This document shows positions 18,339 to 26,852 of a DNA stretch of 64,000 nucleotides, one piece after another (within the stretch, counting starts at the first letter, position 1; every line of letters starts with the position of its first letter). Origin of the DNA: JAWXBA01 sp048499805 (GTDB lineage: Bacteria > Gemmatimonadota > Gemmatimonadetes > Gemmatimonadales > GWC2-71-9). Position numbers and translations under genes: made by a program. The notes under the pieces were generated by a model, which was given only the letters and a program-made list of their open reading frames with translations, was not told the DNA's origin and made no database searches. The stretch is taken from contig JASNZF010000004.1 in the NCBI GenBank assembly GCA_048499805.1, positions 1-64,000 on the forward strand, in the 5' to 3' direction.

Positions 18339-18397
18339 GTGCCTCCAGGATTGGCTCTTGGTCTGATCGCCCACATCGCCCCCCTGAACCCGCCGGC

Positions 18398-18883
18398 CTA
18401 CCGCATCGCCTTTTTCACGGCCAGCGCCTCCGAGCACGCCTTGAAGATCCCCTTCAGCTTGGGGAAGAGCTCCATCAGGCTATCAAGCACGGTGCTCAGG
18501 ACTGAGTGGCTCTCCTCCACACCGGTGGTGTCCGGAACCGGCATGGTGATCCCCCGCTCTTCGACCTGCTGGACGGCCTGGTTCACCACATCCCACTGGG
18601 GCAGCAGCTCCCCCACGTACCCGGTGAACGCCTCGAGCTCCATCAGGATGAGGGCGCTGGATCGGTCACCCAGCGGCTCGGCCTCGAGCTGCGATAGTTC
18701 CTCCAGGAACGCTTGCTGGAACTCCCTCCGGCCAAGCTCCCGGAACGCCTGCCGCTGCCACCCCGCAAACTGCTCGCCCCGCAGGGTGGGACGGTTTGCG
18801 AGGGGGTGGTGGACCAGGTCCAGCACCGCCCCATGGAATCCCGCCCAGATCTCGGCGGGGTTGTTCACGGGCACCGAGGTCAT
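18398..18883 (-). CDS. Hypothetical helical protein
   Basis: A 161-aa soluble, mainly helical protein without signal peptide. It has conserved-looking aromatic pairs (GEQFAGWQRQAFRELGRREF) and a C-terminal amphipathic segment (LMELFPKLKGIFKACSEALA). No family was recognised. A GGGAGGGATGA site precedes the ATG at 18883. It sits 56 bp after the exported protein gene and 59 bp before the PARG-type gene in the same direction, so it probably belongs to that transcription unit. Role unknown. Confidence 0.7.
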   Translation of the reverse strand: MTSVPVNNPAEIWAGFHGAVLDLVHHPLANRPTLRGEQFAGWQRQAFRELGRREFQQAFLEELSQLEAEPLGDRSSALILMELEAFTGYVGELLPQWDVVNQAVQQVEERGITMPVPDTTGVEESHSVLSTVLDSLMELFPKLKGIFKACSEALAVKKAMR

Positions 18884-18939
18884 TCATCCCTCCCTTCGCA
18901 TTGGCCCTGCACGGGCCGTGATGGTGGCGTCGCCACCCC

Positions 18940-20322
18940 CTACTTGCTCTTGAGCGAGAGGCCCGGCAGCGCAAGGAGGAAGTACACGGCATCCTTGCCG
19001 AGCCCGCCGGGTTGCACCGCGTCATCGAGCCGACCCAGGTTGGCCGGTACCGGCATGCCGACCGACGCGTTCCGGACCGACGCCGGTTGCCGGGAGCGAC
19101 CGTAGCCGATCCCGACCCGGATGGTGTTGCGGAAGCTCACCATCGCTCCCATGAACACATCGGTTACCACCGACTCGGTGCCCAGGCCCAGTCCCAGGCC
19201 CAGCCCAAGTCCCCAGTCGTCTGCGACCCCCCAGCTGGAGGGGTTGAGGCTGAGCATCAGGCCGGGGCGAGCGGTGACCGGGTTCTCCAGCTGCTGGCGC
19301 AGGGTATCCCCCTCGACACTGAACCGAGGGACGTTCCACGCCAGCACTCCCAGGCTCAGCGGGTCCACCGAGACCACCTTGCGCTGGAACCGTCCCAGCA
19401 CCTCGATGCTCAGGTACTGCGGCTCGGCGGCGCCCTTGCCGGTCACATCGCGGCTGCCGCTTTCCTTGACCTTGGCGATCGCCAGGCGGAAGGTGTTGGT
19501 GCCGGCCGCGACGCTCTTGCAGAGGCGTGGTGCGGCATTGGTCTCCGGGGAGTATGCCGACTTGAGCTGGTCGCGATTGTTGACCAGCAGGTCCGCGAAA
19601 CCGCCGAGGGCCTCGACCGTGATCTCCCACTCGCTGGTCCCCTTGGCGGCCTGCTTGGCGCGCTTGAACAGCTCACCGAGGTGGTCCTTCAGCTTGGCGT
19701 CGTGGAACCGGTGGTCCGCCGAGGGGAGTGCGGCGATGGCGCCGACAGCGAACTGGTACCCGGTGCGGCCTGCGGGGGTGCCGGGATCGGGTCCCTCCGG
19801 TGCGTCGGACAGCTTGGCCCATGTGGTAGCGCTATCCACATCCGCCTTGAGCAGGGCGAGCGCTGCGATGTAGTCGGCCACCTCCTGGGGAATGGATGGT
19901 ACCAGAATGTTGATCCCGCGCGAGGGGTCGGGGGCGTTCCAGAAGTTCAGCATGGAGCGCTGCGCTTCGGGGGTGGTCAGCTTCAGGTAACCGGAGAGGG
20001 ACCCGATGAAGTCATTGAACCGTGTCAGGTCCGGGAGCTCCGGCTGCGAGGTATCGACGATCGCTTCGAGCGAGTACTTGTAGTTCGCCGGGTGCGCGTT
20101 CTGGACCACCACGCAGACCGGGGTTCCCACGGTCAGGCTGCGGCTGAAGCGTTGGCGGAAGTTGAGGCTGCCCTCGTTTCGGTCGGTGACGGTGACCCGT
20201 GTCTGCCCGGCACGGCCGTGATAGAGGACGAACACCGCCTCGTCCTGTGCGGCAGCCAGCTGTGGGGAGACCAGGACCAGGAGGGTACTACAGCAGCGGA
20301 CCGCAGAGCGCAGGGAAGGCAT
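18940..20322 (-). CDS. Large exported protein of unknown function
   Basis: A 460-aa protein with a signal peptide ending near PQLAAAQDE. An N-terminal beta-rich part (EAVFVLYHGRAGQTRVTVTD) is followed by a helical middle (150-250) and a C-terminal part with a glycine-leucine run (LGLGLGLGLGTESVV, ~390-405) and strands FMGAMVSFRNTIRVGIGYGR. This is reminiscent of a barrel or membrane-embedded end but not recognised as a family. It ends FLLALPGLSLKSK. The TAG stop is followed by GGGGTGGCGACGCCACC, a palindrome. First gene of the probable unit leading to the PARG-type and DUF1810 genes. Confidence 0.7.
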   Translation of the reverse strand: MPSLRSAVRCCSTLLVLVSPQLAAAQDEAVFVLYHGRAGQTRVTVTDRNEGSLNFRQRFSRSLTVGTPVCVVVQNAHPANYKYSLEAIVDTSQPELPDLTRFNDFIGSLSGYLKLTTPEAQRSMLNFWNAPDPSRGINILVPSIPQEVADYIAALALLKADVDSATTWAKLSDAPEGPDPGTPAGRTGYQFAVGAIAALPSADHRFHDAKLKDHLGELFKRAKQAAKGTSEWEITVEALGGFADLLVNNRDQLKSAYSPETNAAPRLCKSVAAGTNTFRLAIAKVKESGSRDVTGKGAAEPQYLSIEVLGRFQRKVVSVDPLSLGVLAWNVPRFSVEGDTLRQQLENPVTARPGLMLSLNPSSWGVADDWGLGLGLGLGLGTESVVTDVFMGAMVSFRNTIRVGIGYGRSRQPASVRNASVGMPVPANLGRLDDAVQPGGLGKDAVYFLLALPGLSLKSK

Positions 20323-20505
20323 GGCGCACCTCCGGGCATGGAGGGAGACTCCAGTTCACCACGCCGGGGGAGCGCGTTGCCCGGACAGCGCTGCCAGGGC
20401 GGTGGTTGGCCCGACGATATCACCCGGGGATTGGATCCGCTAGAGGACTGCGAAGGATTGGAGTCGAGGGCGCAGGGGGGGGCGAGCCGCCGCCTTGCTC
20501 TGGTT

Positions 20506-21651
20506 CTAGATTACCAGCTCCGACTTCCCCGCGACCGCCTCGATCGTCAGCCCGCCGTCGGCGTCCTCGAAGAAGCGATCAATCTCGTCGATCCGCTCAT
20601 AGGACAGGAAGCGGACCTTCTTATCGAGCCCAAGTCGCTGAAACGTCGGGCGCTTGAGCTGCTCCCGAAGTCGGTTCCGTCTGGATTGTGGGGCGACCAC
20701 AAACATTGGATAGACGGTGTTGGGCGCGAGGATGTTCAGATCGGCGAAGCGCAGCAGTCCAGAGTAGATCGACGTGGAATTCTCGATTTCGTACGCCGCC
20801 CCGATTCGGAACTCGCGCTTCCAGACCACGTCGATGTTCTCGATGTACGAGTGTGGCAGATCGATGCCACTGGCAAACTCTTCATCAAAGCGGTCGAATG
20901 CATACGTCTCTCGAAGGCGCTTCTGATCGCCAGCAGGGACCCAGACCTGTTCACCCGCCTTGAGCCCGAGACGAGCCAGCATCCACTGCATCCGTACGTG
21001 GTCCGAGACCAATTCGTCCTTGAGAACCTGGTCGATCTGTTCGGGCTCGAGTGGAACCAGTTCTTCCGCCGTGGCGGCCAGCCCGGCAGCTGGTTCCTTG
21101 CGCCGCACCTCGACTCCATGCTCAATCCGTTGCAGGATCGAGTAGAGGTCGTCGTACTGTTCGTAGAAGGCGAGGAGCCGGTCGGCTGCAATGGTAGTGA
21201 ATCCGCGCAACTGATAGGTGGGCGCGTAACCGAAGAGCTGTCCCACTTCGGCGAACGAGACATTCACCTCCTGTGGGTTGGCAATGAAGTACACCAGCTC
21301 CCAGGTGTCGCCTCCGGTCTTGCCGACCGGCTTCCACAGTTCATGGGCCAGGGCGGCGCTATTGATCTTGGCGGCGACCTTTCCCATCAGCCTGACGCGT
21401 GCACCCTCGACAATGAGGATGTCGTCCCCGGGGCTCATCATCTCAAAGTTGCTGCGGTTCTTGGGGCCAGGGCGCGAGCCCCAGACCGCGATCGGATTGG
21501 TCTGGAAAGTGCCACGCAGCTTGGCGGTCAGCTTGCTGGGCAGGAATGGCGACATGCGCTCCAGCGGCACACGATTGAGGATCGTGTCCTGATAATGTAC
21601 CATCGCCTCGGTGTTCCCCGGCGGCATGTACAGCAGGAAGACGTTCCGCAA
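20506..21651 (-). CDS. Putative modification-dependent nuclease: EVE/ASCH-like N domain plus PD-(D/E)XK C domain
   Basis: A 381-aa protein, last gene of the defence operon. Residues ~50-175 (NPIAVWGSRPGPKNRSNF; GDDILIVEGARVRLMGKV; GYAPTYQLRGFTTI) resemble PUA/EVE-like readers found in nucleases that sense modified bases. This is a fold-level guess. The C-terminal half has a restriction-nuclease-like core: YIENIDVVWKREFRIGAAYE (D274) and IENSTSIYSGLLRFADL (E288/E290), followed by PMFVVAPQSRRNRLREQLKR. The last part is family-like, but the family has no agreed name that I can give. The start at 21651 is 97 bp after the small nuclease-like gene. It would most simply act as a DNA cutter, but a catalytic Lys is not evident. 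Confidence 0.6.
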   Translation of the reverse strand: MRNVFLLYMPPGNTEAMVHYQDTILNRVPLERMSPFLPSKLTAKLRGTFQTNPIAVWGSRPGPKNRSNFEMMSPGDDILIVEGARVRLMGKVAAKINSAALAHELWKPVGKTGGDTWELVYFIANPQEVNVSFAEVGQLFGYAPTYQLRGFTTIAADRLLAFYEQYDDLYSILQRIEHGVEVRRKEPAAGLAATAEELVPLEPEQIDQVLKDELVSDHVRMQWMLARLGLKAGEQVWVPAGDQKRLRETYAFDRFDEEFASGIDLPHSYIENIDVVWKREFRIGAAYEIENSTSIYSGLLRFADLNILAPNTVYPMFVVAPQSRRNRLREQLKRPTFQRLGLDKKVRFLSYERIDEIDRFFEDADGGLTIEAVAGKSELVI

Positions 21652-21748
21652 TCAGGATTCCTCAAGAAGCGTGGGGCACGACCCTTCCGCCGACTCCAAG
21701 ATGCACTGCGCCACTTCACCCGGCAACCAGCCAACATGCCATAGGGTG

Positions 21749-22252
21749 CTAGCGATCAGCCAGCAGCGCAGCGAACCGCTTCCTGTCCATGGCAATGAAT
21801 TGCAGTGTACGGAGCAGGGGGTGCCCCTCCGGAACGGACGTATTCCTCCGGGTCAGCACGATGACCTCCCGGAGAATCATCTCCAGGAACTCCGAGACGG
21901 TCACAATTCTGCCGCCACCTACCATTTTGCGGTGCTTGTTGCTGCCAAAACCGAGGAGGCAGACCTGGTCAATTTCCGTGGGCAGGTCGACTCCCGGAAA
22001 CAGCTTGGGAATCCACTTGCGGCCGGCACCGAATTTCTTGCTGAAACGCGCGTCCCTTGTGCTCCACGAGTCGGCGTCGTGCGTGGCCTCAACATGGACC
22101 AGATGCCGAGTGACGGGATTGAATGCCACCACATCCAGCTCGCCCTCATATCCGCCTGCCTTCCGCAACCCTACCAGCACATTGCGTCGGACAAAGTATC
22201 CCTGCAGATCGTACCACTCGACCGCGAGCTCTTCCAGGAAATTGTAGGCCAA
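21749..22252 (-). CDS. Small PD-(D/E)XK-like nuclease-fold protein
   Basis: A 167-aa protein. The core YEGELDVVAFNPVTRHLVHV followed by EAT has the spacing of a PD-(D/E)XK nuclease (E38, D40, E55), but the usual Lys two residues after the last Glu is Thr57. It may therefore be a structural partner or use a displaced base. The N terminus FLEELAVEWYDLQGYFVRRN is a typical lead helix of NucS/Mrr-like folds. It lies 27 bp after the 66-aa gene and 97 bp before the two-domain nuclease gene. Confidence 0.6.
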   Translation of the reverse strand: MAYNFLEELAVEWYDLQGYFVRRNVLVGLRKAGGYEGELDVVAFNPVTRHLVHVEATHDADSWSTRDARFSKKFGAGRKWIPKLFPGVDLPTEIDQVCLLGFGSNKHRKMVGGGRIVTVSEFLEMILREVIVLTRRNTSVPEGHPLLRTLQFIAMDRKRFAALLADR

Positions 22253-22279
22253 TGCACCCTCCGTTGCTGAGTTGCAGCG

Positions 22280-22480
22280 CTACCCGAGCCCCTCCACCCA
22301 CCCCTTCCTCCGTGCATCGGCCACGAGTGCCGCAGCGTAGTCCTCGGCTGACACATTGTTCACATTGCTCTTGCGCGTCACCTCTCCTCGGCGCTCCGCC
22401 GCGGCGTACTCCCTGATCAGAATTGCCTCGCGGTCGCCATACTTGGCAAACAGCTCTCGCAGCTTGTCAACCTGTCTCAA
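22280..22480 (-). CDS. Small hypothetical protein in defence operon
   Basis: A 66-aa protein from a TTG start at 22480 with GGGAGGG eight bases upstream. MRQVDKLRELFAKYGDREAI then LIREYAAAERRGEVTRKSNV is charged and helical; the C terminus (AALVADARRKGWVEG) is also helical. No family recognised. The strong ribosome site and tight spacing (41 bp after, 27 bp before its neighbours) support expression. It could be an adaptor for the nuclease-fold neighbours. Confidence 0.6.
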   Translation of the reverse strand: MRQVDKLRELFAKYGDREAILIREYAAAERRGEVTRKSNVNNVSAEDYAAALVADARRKGWVEGLG

Positions 22481-22521
22481 TTGCAGGCCCTCCCGATGGG
22501 TTGTACTCCGTACCGATGGCT

Positions 22522-24723
22522 CTACTCCACGCCTTCGTCGTCCGTGTCACCGTCTTCATCGTCCTCCGGCGCATCCGCCTCATCGGCATCGCTCGACATC
22601 TGATCCACGTACTCGTGCCACAGATCACTCAAGGTACGCTTCGTGTCCGGGCCCAGCAGAAACCAGCGCCAGGCATTGATGTGCGCCTTCTTCCCAATGA
22701 TGGCCCGGGCGGCGCCCGTCGGGGTCTCATACGCGACGCCGTCCACATCGAGCCTTCCATCCGGAAGAACCGTGGCGGTCCTCCCGGCAAACTTCTCGCG
22801 GCGTGAATAGAGGGTCGCCCCTGGTGCCAGAAAGCCAGCGGCAACCAGGTCGGCCACCTCGACCTTGGGCCGAGTCCGGTCCGCCTGGCTGCGGAACGAC
22901 GAACGATGGCCCTCGGGAACGCGCCAGATCGCCAGGATGGCATCCACCATTCGGGTCGTGCGGTCGCGAATCGACTGTTCCGTCCAGTCGGACGCACCGT
23001 CATCAATGAGGTCTGTGGACAGTTTCAGCGTATCATGCTCCTTCAGTGCAGCCCGCTTCACCTCCCAGGGACCGTTCGACACCTTGCCGTTCAGTCGCTT
23101 GGTAAGCAGGGTCAAGTTGCCGAAGGTATGGATCAAGCGGTCGCGATCCGCCTCCGCTGCAGGGTCGTCCAGACTCCAGTGCGTTTGCCATTTCCGGGGC
23201 ATCACGTGTTCAATGGCGTACTTGCCACGCAACACCCGCTGTCCCCCCAACCCCTCCTCCCCATCCTTGAAGCCTCGCCGGTGGTCCTCGACCGCCTCCA
23301 GCAACATGCGCAGCCGGCGGCGACGCAGATGGCGATATGCCTGCAGCACCTGGGCCGCATCCCTTATCTCATCGTCGTCTGGCCAGTACTTGCTTGGGGC
23401 TGATTGTCCGGCCAGAAAGCGCTGGACAGTATCCCCGGCCGAATCCCGCGCGCCCGCACGGACCTCCTTCACCAGTTCAGCGGCGGTCTGGTTGTATCCC
23501 TTGGTGGTGGCGCGGACGATCATTCGCCGGACCAGCCAGCTTTCAAGTGCCTCCAGCGCCTTGTGGAGCTGGTCCTGCGGGACAGGGGGGAGTTCAGGAT
23601 CCAGCAGGTAGAGGAGCAAGGGCTTGAAGACCTCGCTCTCCAGGGTACTCGTCCGGTAGGCGAACATCCCGATGAGGTCGAGTGTGCCCGTCTGGTCGTC
23701 TGCGTTCTCGACGAACTTGCGGTAGTTCCCGGAAGCGCGCTTGAGCTGCCCGAGAATGGTTCCCATTGGGACCCCGGCCTCCTCCGTGGCGTACCGCTTG
23801 AACCGGGAGAAGACCTCTCTGGCTACCAGTTCTTCGCCGGTCCTGGCGATCAGCCAGTGATTGAGGAACACAGAGGAACGAGAGTACCGGAGCCGGCCGA
23901 AGTTGATCTCTGCTTCCCAGAACCCAGTCTCGAACTCCTTCCAGTCCTTCTCATACGCGGCCTCCACGTCAACATGGGCCTCGAGCAGGCGTTGGAAGAT
24001 GAAGTTCTTGATCAGGTCGGCCGCCGTAAGCTGTGCACCCCGCGCGTTCAGCGTCTCGAAGATCTCCTGGGCGTTCTCATCGGCCGTCAGGTCGATCACT
24101 ACGATCTGGAGCAGCTCCCGAGCGGCGCGCTCGATGGCAGCTGCCCGGAGTGCCGTTGCCGTCTCTCCTCCTTCCGCGAGCCAGAGCCGAGCCTGCTCGG
24201 AGAAGTACTGGTGGGCCTGAACCAGCCTCGCGTGTGGGTACTGCAACGATCCGTACTTGATCGGGTGTGGTGCGGCCATCACCTCGTTGAAGGCGGGACG
24301 ATCCCGGTTTGTGGGCCACACCTTGAACCGGTCCTCGGGCTGTTCCTGGAATGCCTCGGGGTTGGCAACCAATGCCTCCACCCGAAGAGCAGGCTGGGTT
24401 GCGCCGACTTCCAGCAGGGCGTAGTGGAGAGAGTCCAGCAGGATCTGCAGGGTGGTGAGGCGCTGCTGGCCATCAATAATGGTTCGCTGCTGCATCGACC
24501 CGGTGGAGGTCTGGCTCTGCTGGAGGACAACCGCACCGAGGAAATGGGGCTGAGCCGGTGTCGACCCTGGCCTGAGTATCCGTTCCGCCAGGCGGGTCAC
24601 ATCCGCCCAGAGTGGGGCCCATTGGTTCTCCTCGTTCCAGACGTAGGGTCGCTGGAACAGCGGGACGATCAGCCGTTGTGGCTGCATGAAGACGGACTGG
24701 GGGGTGCGGACCTGAGTTTCCAT
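22522..24723 (-). CDS. GmrSD-like Type IV restriction protein (DUF262 + DUF1524) with RAMA-like C-terminal domain
   Basis: A 733-aa fused GmrSD-type protein. The N-terminal DUF262 (GmrS-like NTPase) shows PLFQRPYVW (21-29) and IIDGQQRLTTLQIL (82-95, the DGQQR nucleotide-binding motif). A helical middle follows, then DUF1524 (GmrD-like His-Me finger nuclease) with IEHVMPRKW (504-512) and HTFGNLTLLTKRLN (532-545). Residues ~619-705 (VADLVAAGFLAPGATLYSRR onward, WRWFLLGPDTKRTLSDLW) look like a RAMA domain, proposed to read modified DNA. The last 25 residues are almost all Asp/Glu. The ATG at 24723 was chosen over longer readings that enter Gly-rich sequence. Family enzymes cut phage DNA with modified cytosines. 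Confidence 0.85.
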   Translation of the reverse strand: METQVRTPQSVFMQPQRLIVPLFQRPYVWNEENQWAPLWADVTRLAERILRPGSTPAQPHFLGAVVLQQSQTSTGSMQQRTIIDGQQRLTTLQILLDSLHYALLEVGATQPALRVEALVANPEAFQEQPEDRFKVWPTNRDRPAFNEVMAAPHPIKYGSLQYPHARLVQAHQYFSEQARLWLAEGGETATALRAAAIERAARELLQIVVIDLTADENAQEIFETLNARGAQLTAADLIKNFIFQRLLEAHVDVEAAYEKDWKEFETGFWEAEINFGRLRYSRSSVFLNHWLIARTGEELVAREVFSRFKRYATEEAGVPMGTILGQLKRASGNYRKFVENADDQTGTLDLIGMFAYRTSTLESEVFKPLLLYLLDPELPPVPQDQLHKALEALESWLVRRMIVRATTKGYNQTAAELVKEVRAGARDSAGDTVQRFLAGQSAPSKYWPDDDEIRDAAQVLQAYRHLRRRRLRMLLEAVEDHRRGFKDGEEGLGGQRVLRGKYAIEHVMPRKWQTHWSLDDPAAEADRDRLIHTFGNLTLLTKRLNGKVSNGPWEVKRAALKEHDTLKLSTDLIDDGASDWTEQSIRDRTTRMVDAILAIWRVPEGHRSSFRSQADRTRPKVEVADLVAAGFLAPGATLYSRREKFAGRTATVLPDGRLDVDGVAYETPTGAARAIIGKKAHINAWRWFLLGPDTKRTLSDLWHEYVDQMSSDADEADAPEDDEDGDTDDEGVE

Positions 24724-24758
24724 TCGCCAGGCTTCCTTCCGTTTTGGAGCGGCAATCC

Positions 24759-26852
24759 TCAGCTTTGATGCGGCCCCGCCGCCAGATCCCCCAAAAACTC
24801 CGACCCCGGCCCGACCCCCGTCACCAGGAGATGATCCCGCGCCCGGGTACACGCCACATACAGCAGGTGGCGCTCGGTGTTGTACACCTCCTCCAAGTCC
24901 GCCTCATCGGCCACCGCCTCGATCCGGGCCTGGAGCGGCACGATGTCGTCGTCACAGGCCATCACCGCCACTGCCCGGAACTCGAGCCCCTTGGCCTGGT
25001 GCATCGGGAGGACGGAGACCTTGCCCGGCTCGGGATCCACCCCCGGCGCGGGCGAGGTGGCGGCCAGGCCGGAAGCGGCGACCGCCGCCCGCCCCCGCGG
25101 GATCTCATCCTCCGACCGCACAAAGACCGCGACCTCCTCCGGCGGCACCCCATCGACCACCCGCGCGGCGATCCACGCCCCCACCGCCTCCCCCTCCGCG
25201 TGGCTCGTCTCCAGGACCCGCACCTCCGGCTCCGGCCCGTCGAACACCGAGATCGCCCCGCGGCGCTCCTCCACCACCCCGTCCACGTCGGCGATCTCCC
25301 GCCCCAGCAGCTGATCCGCCTGCCGGCGGATCTGGTGGGAGGTCCGGTAGTTGATCCGGAGGGTGTGCGACCGGCCCCGGACATCCACCCCCAGCGACTT
25401 CCACGAAAACGGAGTCTGGAAGATCCGCTGGCCCAGGTCCCCGGCAAAGAAGAGCCCCTGCGGCCGACCCCCCGCCAGCGCGGCCAGGAACCGGAGCTGC
25501 GGCACATTCACGTCCTGCGCCTCGTCCACCACCGCAAAGTCGTACGGCGGCTCGGCGCCACCGGCCAGCTCCTCGGTTACGGCCGCGAAGACCATCGGCA
25601 TGGTGTAGAGCCCGCGCTCCTCCAGCAGGGTATGGGCCCGCTCGAAGATCTGCCAGAGCGCCGCCCGCTGCTTCTCGCCCAGGCGGGTTTTCCGGCCCAG
25701 ACGCGCGACGTCGCGGTACGCCTCCCAGGTGGTGAGCCGCCAGGGGTCCACCACCTCGGTCCACTCCTGCAGCAAGAACCGGTCGGAGAAGCTGTGGCCG
25801 CCCACCTCTTTGGAGAGCGCCGCCAACAGGGAGCGCAGCATCCCCGGCGTGGGGACGGTGGGCTTGCCCATCGCGCGCTCGTACAGGTCCAGCCCCACCT
25901 CGTCCAGCGCCTTGACGGTTATCCGCCCTGCCAGCTCGGCGTCGTCCCCCACCAGGCGGCGGAGCTTCTGGGCCAGCATCCGGGCAAGCGTCACCGAGAA
26001 GGTGGTGACCAGCACCCGGGCCCCGGGGTTGGCGCGGGCCAGGTGCGCGGCGCGATGCAGCGCCACGACTGTCTTGCCGGTGCCCGCGGTGCCCGCCACA
26101 CGGGCGGGGCCGCTGTACTCCCGCTCCACCAGCTCCCGCTGGGCCGGATGCAGGAAGACCGACCACCGCTCCCACGGCCAGTTGAGCGCCCGTTCCAGCT
26201 CCGCCGAATCGGCCACCAGCCGGAACCGCCGCTGTGCGTCGGGGTGCTCGAAGGGATCTGCGCTGGCCGCAACATGTTGCGCCTTCGGCTGCCCACCGGT
26301 CGCCAGCTCCAGCAGCGCCTCCACCGCCTCCGCCGGCAGGTGCTCGGCCAGGTCGAAGAGGGTGTCCTCTGTGGCGGCGCGGACATCGTCCATCCACTCC
26401 TCCGGCACGCCGAAGCCCGAAAGGATGTCGGTGGCGGTCTCTCGGAAGAGAAGTGGCTTGGGGGTGAGAACGGGGGTGGTAGCGGGGCCGTCCACGTATC
26501 TCGGGACGGTGACTTCCCGCACCGTTTCGCGGATCTCCACCAGCTGGGCGGCGCCGGTGGTCGGGTGGGTCTCCAACTTCCGACGTTCCGCCCAGGCGTA
26601 CGCCTTGTCGTGGTGGTCCACGTAGCAGAGGAGCAGGCTGCCCGGGGTCCGGTGGACGATGAGCCGGATGTCGGCGTTGACCCGGACTGACCAGAAGTTC
26701 TTGTCCCGGGCCTTGTCGAGCTTGTGGAACTGGAGCCCGGGGTTTGCCGGATTCAATTGGAGGTCAAAGGCAGTTGTCTTGACGGCCTTCTGCTCTCCGA
26801 GAGTCAAGCCAGAGATGGACTCGATGAATGTTGCAGCAATACGAACATTCAT
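24759..26852 (-). CDS. RelE-like domain fused to UvrD-family helicase
   Basis: A 697-aa fusion. Residues 1-92 look like a RelE/ParE-type toxin fold (MNVRIAATFIESISGLTLGE; NFWSVRVNADIRLIVHRTPG; LLLCYVDHHDKAYAWAERRK). The rest is a superfamily 1 helicase: GTAGTGKT (254-261, Walker A), VVDEAQDVN (441-449, Walker B), GDLGQRIF (471-478), INYRTSHQIRR (500-510), HQAKGLEF (618-625) and YVACTRARDHL (665-675). At ~697 aa it is close to UvrD length even with the extra domain. Starts 4 bp inside the end of the ATPase gene and ends 35 bp before the GmrSD-like gene. Whether the RelE-like part cuts RNA or only binds is unknown. Confidence 0.85.
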   Translation of the reverse strand: MNVRIAATFIESISGLTLGEQKAVKTTAFDLQLNPANPGLQFHKLDKARDKNFWSVRVNADIRLIVHRTPGSLLLCYVDHHDKAYAWAERRKLETHPTTGAAQLVEIRETVREVTVPRYVDGPATTPVLTPKPLLFRETATDILSGFGVPEEWMDDVRAATEDTLFDLAEHLPAEAVEALLELATGGQPKAQHVAASADPFEHPDAQRRFRLVADSAELERALNWPWERWSVFLHPAQRELVEREYSGPARVAGTAGTGKTVVALHRAAHLARANPGARVLVTTFSVTLARMLAQKLRRLVGDDAELAGRITVKALDEVGLDLYERAMGKPTVPTPGMLRSLLAALSKEVGGHSFSDRFLLQEWTEVVDPWRLTTWEAYRDVARLGRKTRLGEKQRAALWQIFERAHTLLEERGLYTMPMVFAAVTEELAGGAEPPYDFAVVDEAQDVNVPQLRFLAALAGGRPQGLFFAGDLGQRIFQTPFSWKSLGVDVRGRSHTLRINYRTSHQIRRQADQLLGREIADVDGVVEERRGAISVFDGPEPEVRVLETSHAEGEAVGAWIAARVVDGVPPEEVAVFVRSEDEIPRGRAAVAASGLAATSPAPGVDPEPGKVSVLPMHQAKGLEFRAVAVMACDDDIVPLQARIEAVADEADLEEVYNTERHLLYVACTRARDHLLVTGVGPGSEFLGDLAAGPHQS

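Noticed and set aside
19012..21744. 910-codon plus-strand open frame
   Set aside because: Antisense shadow across the 460-aa exported protein and the two-domain nuclease; no ribosome site and no coherent domain.
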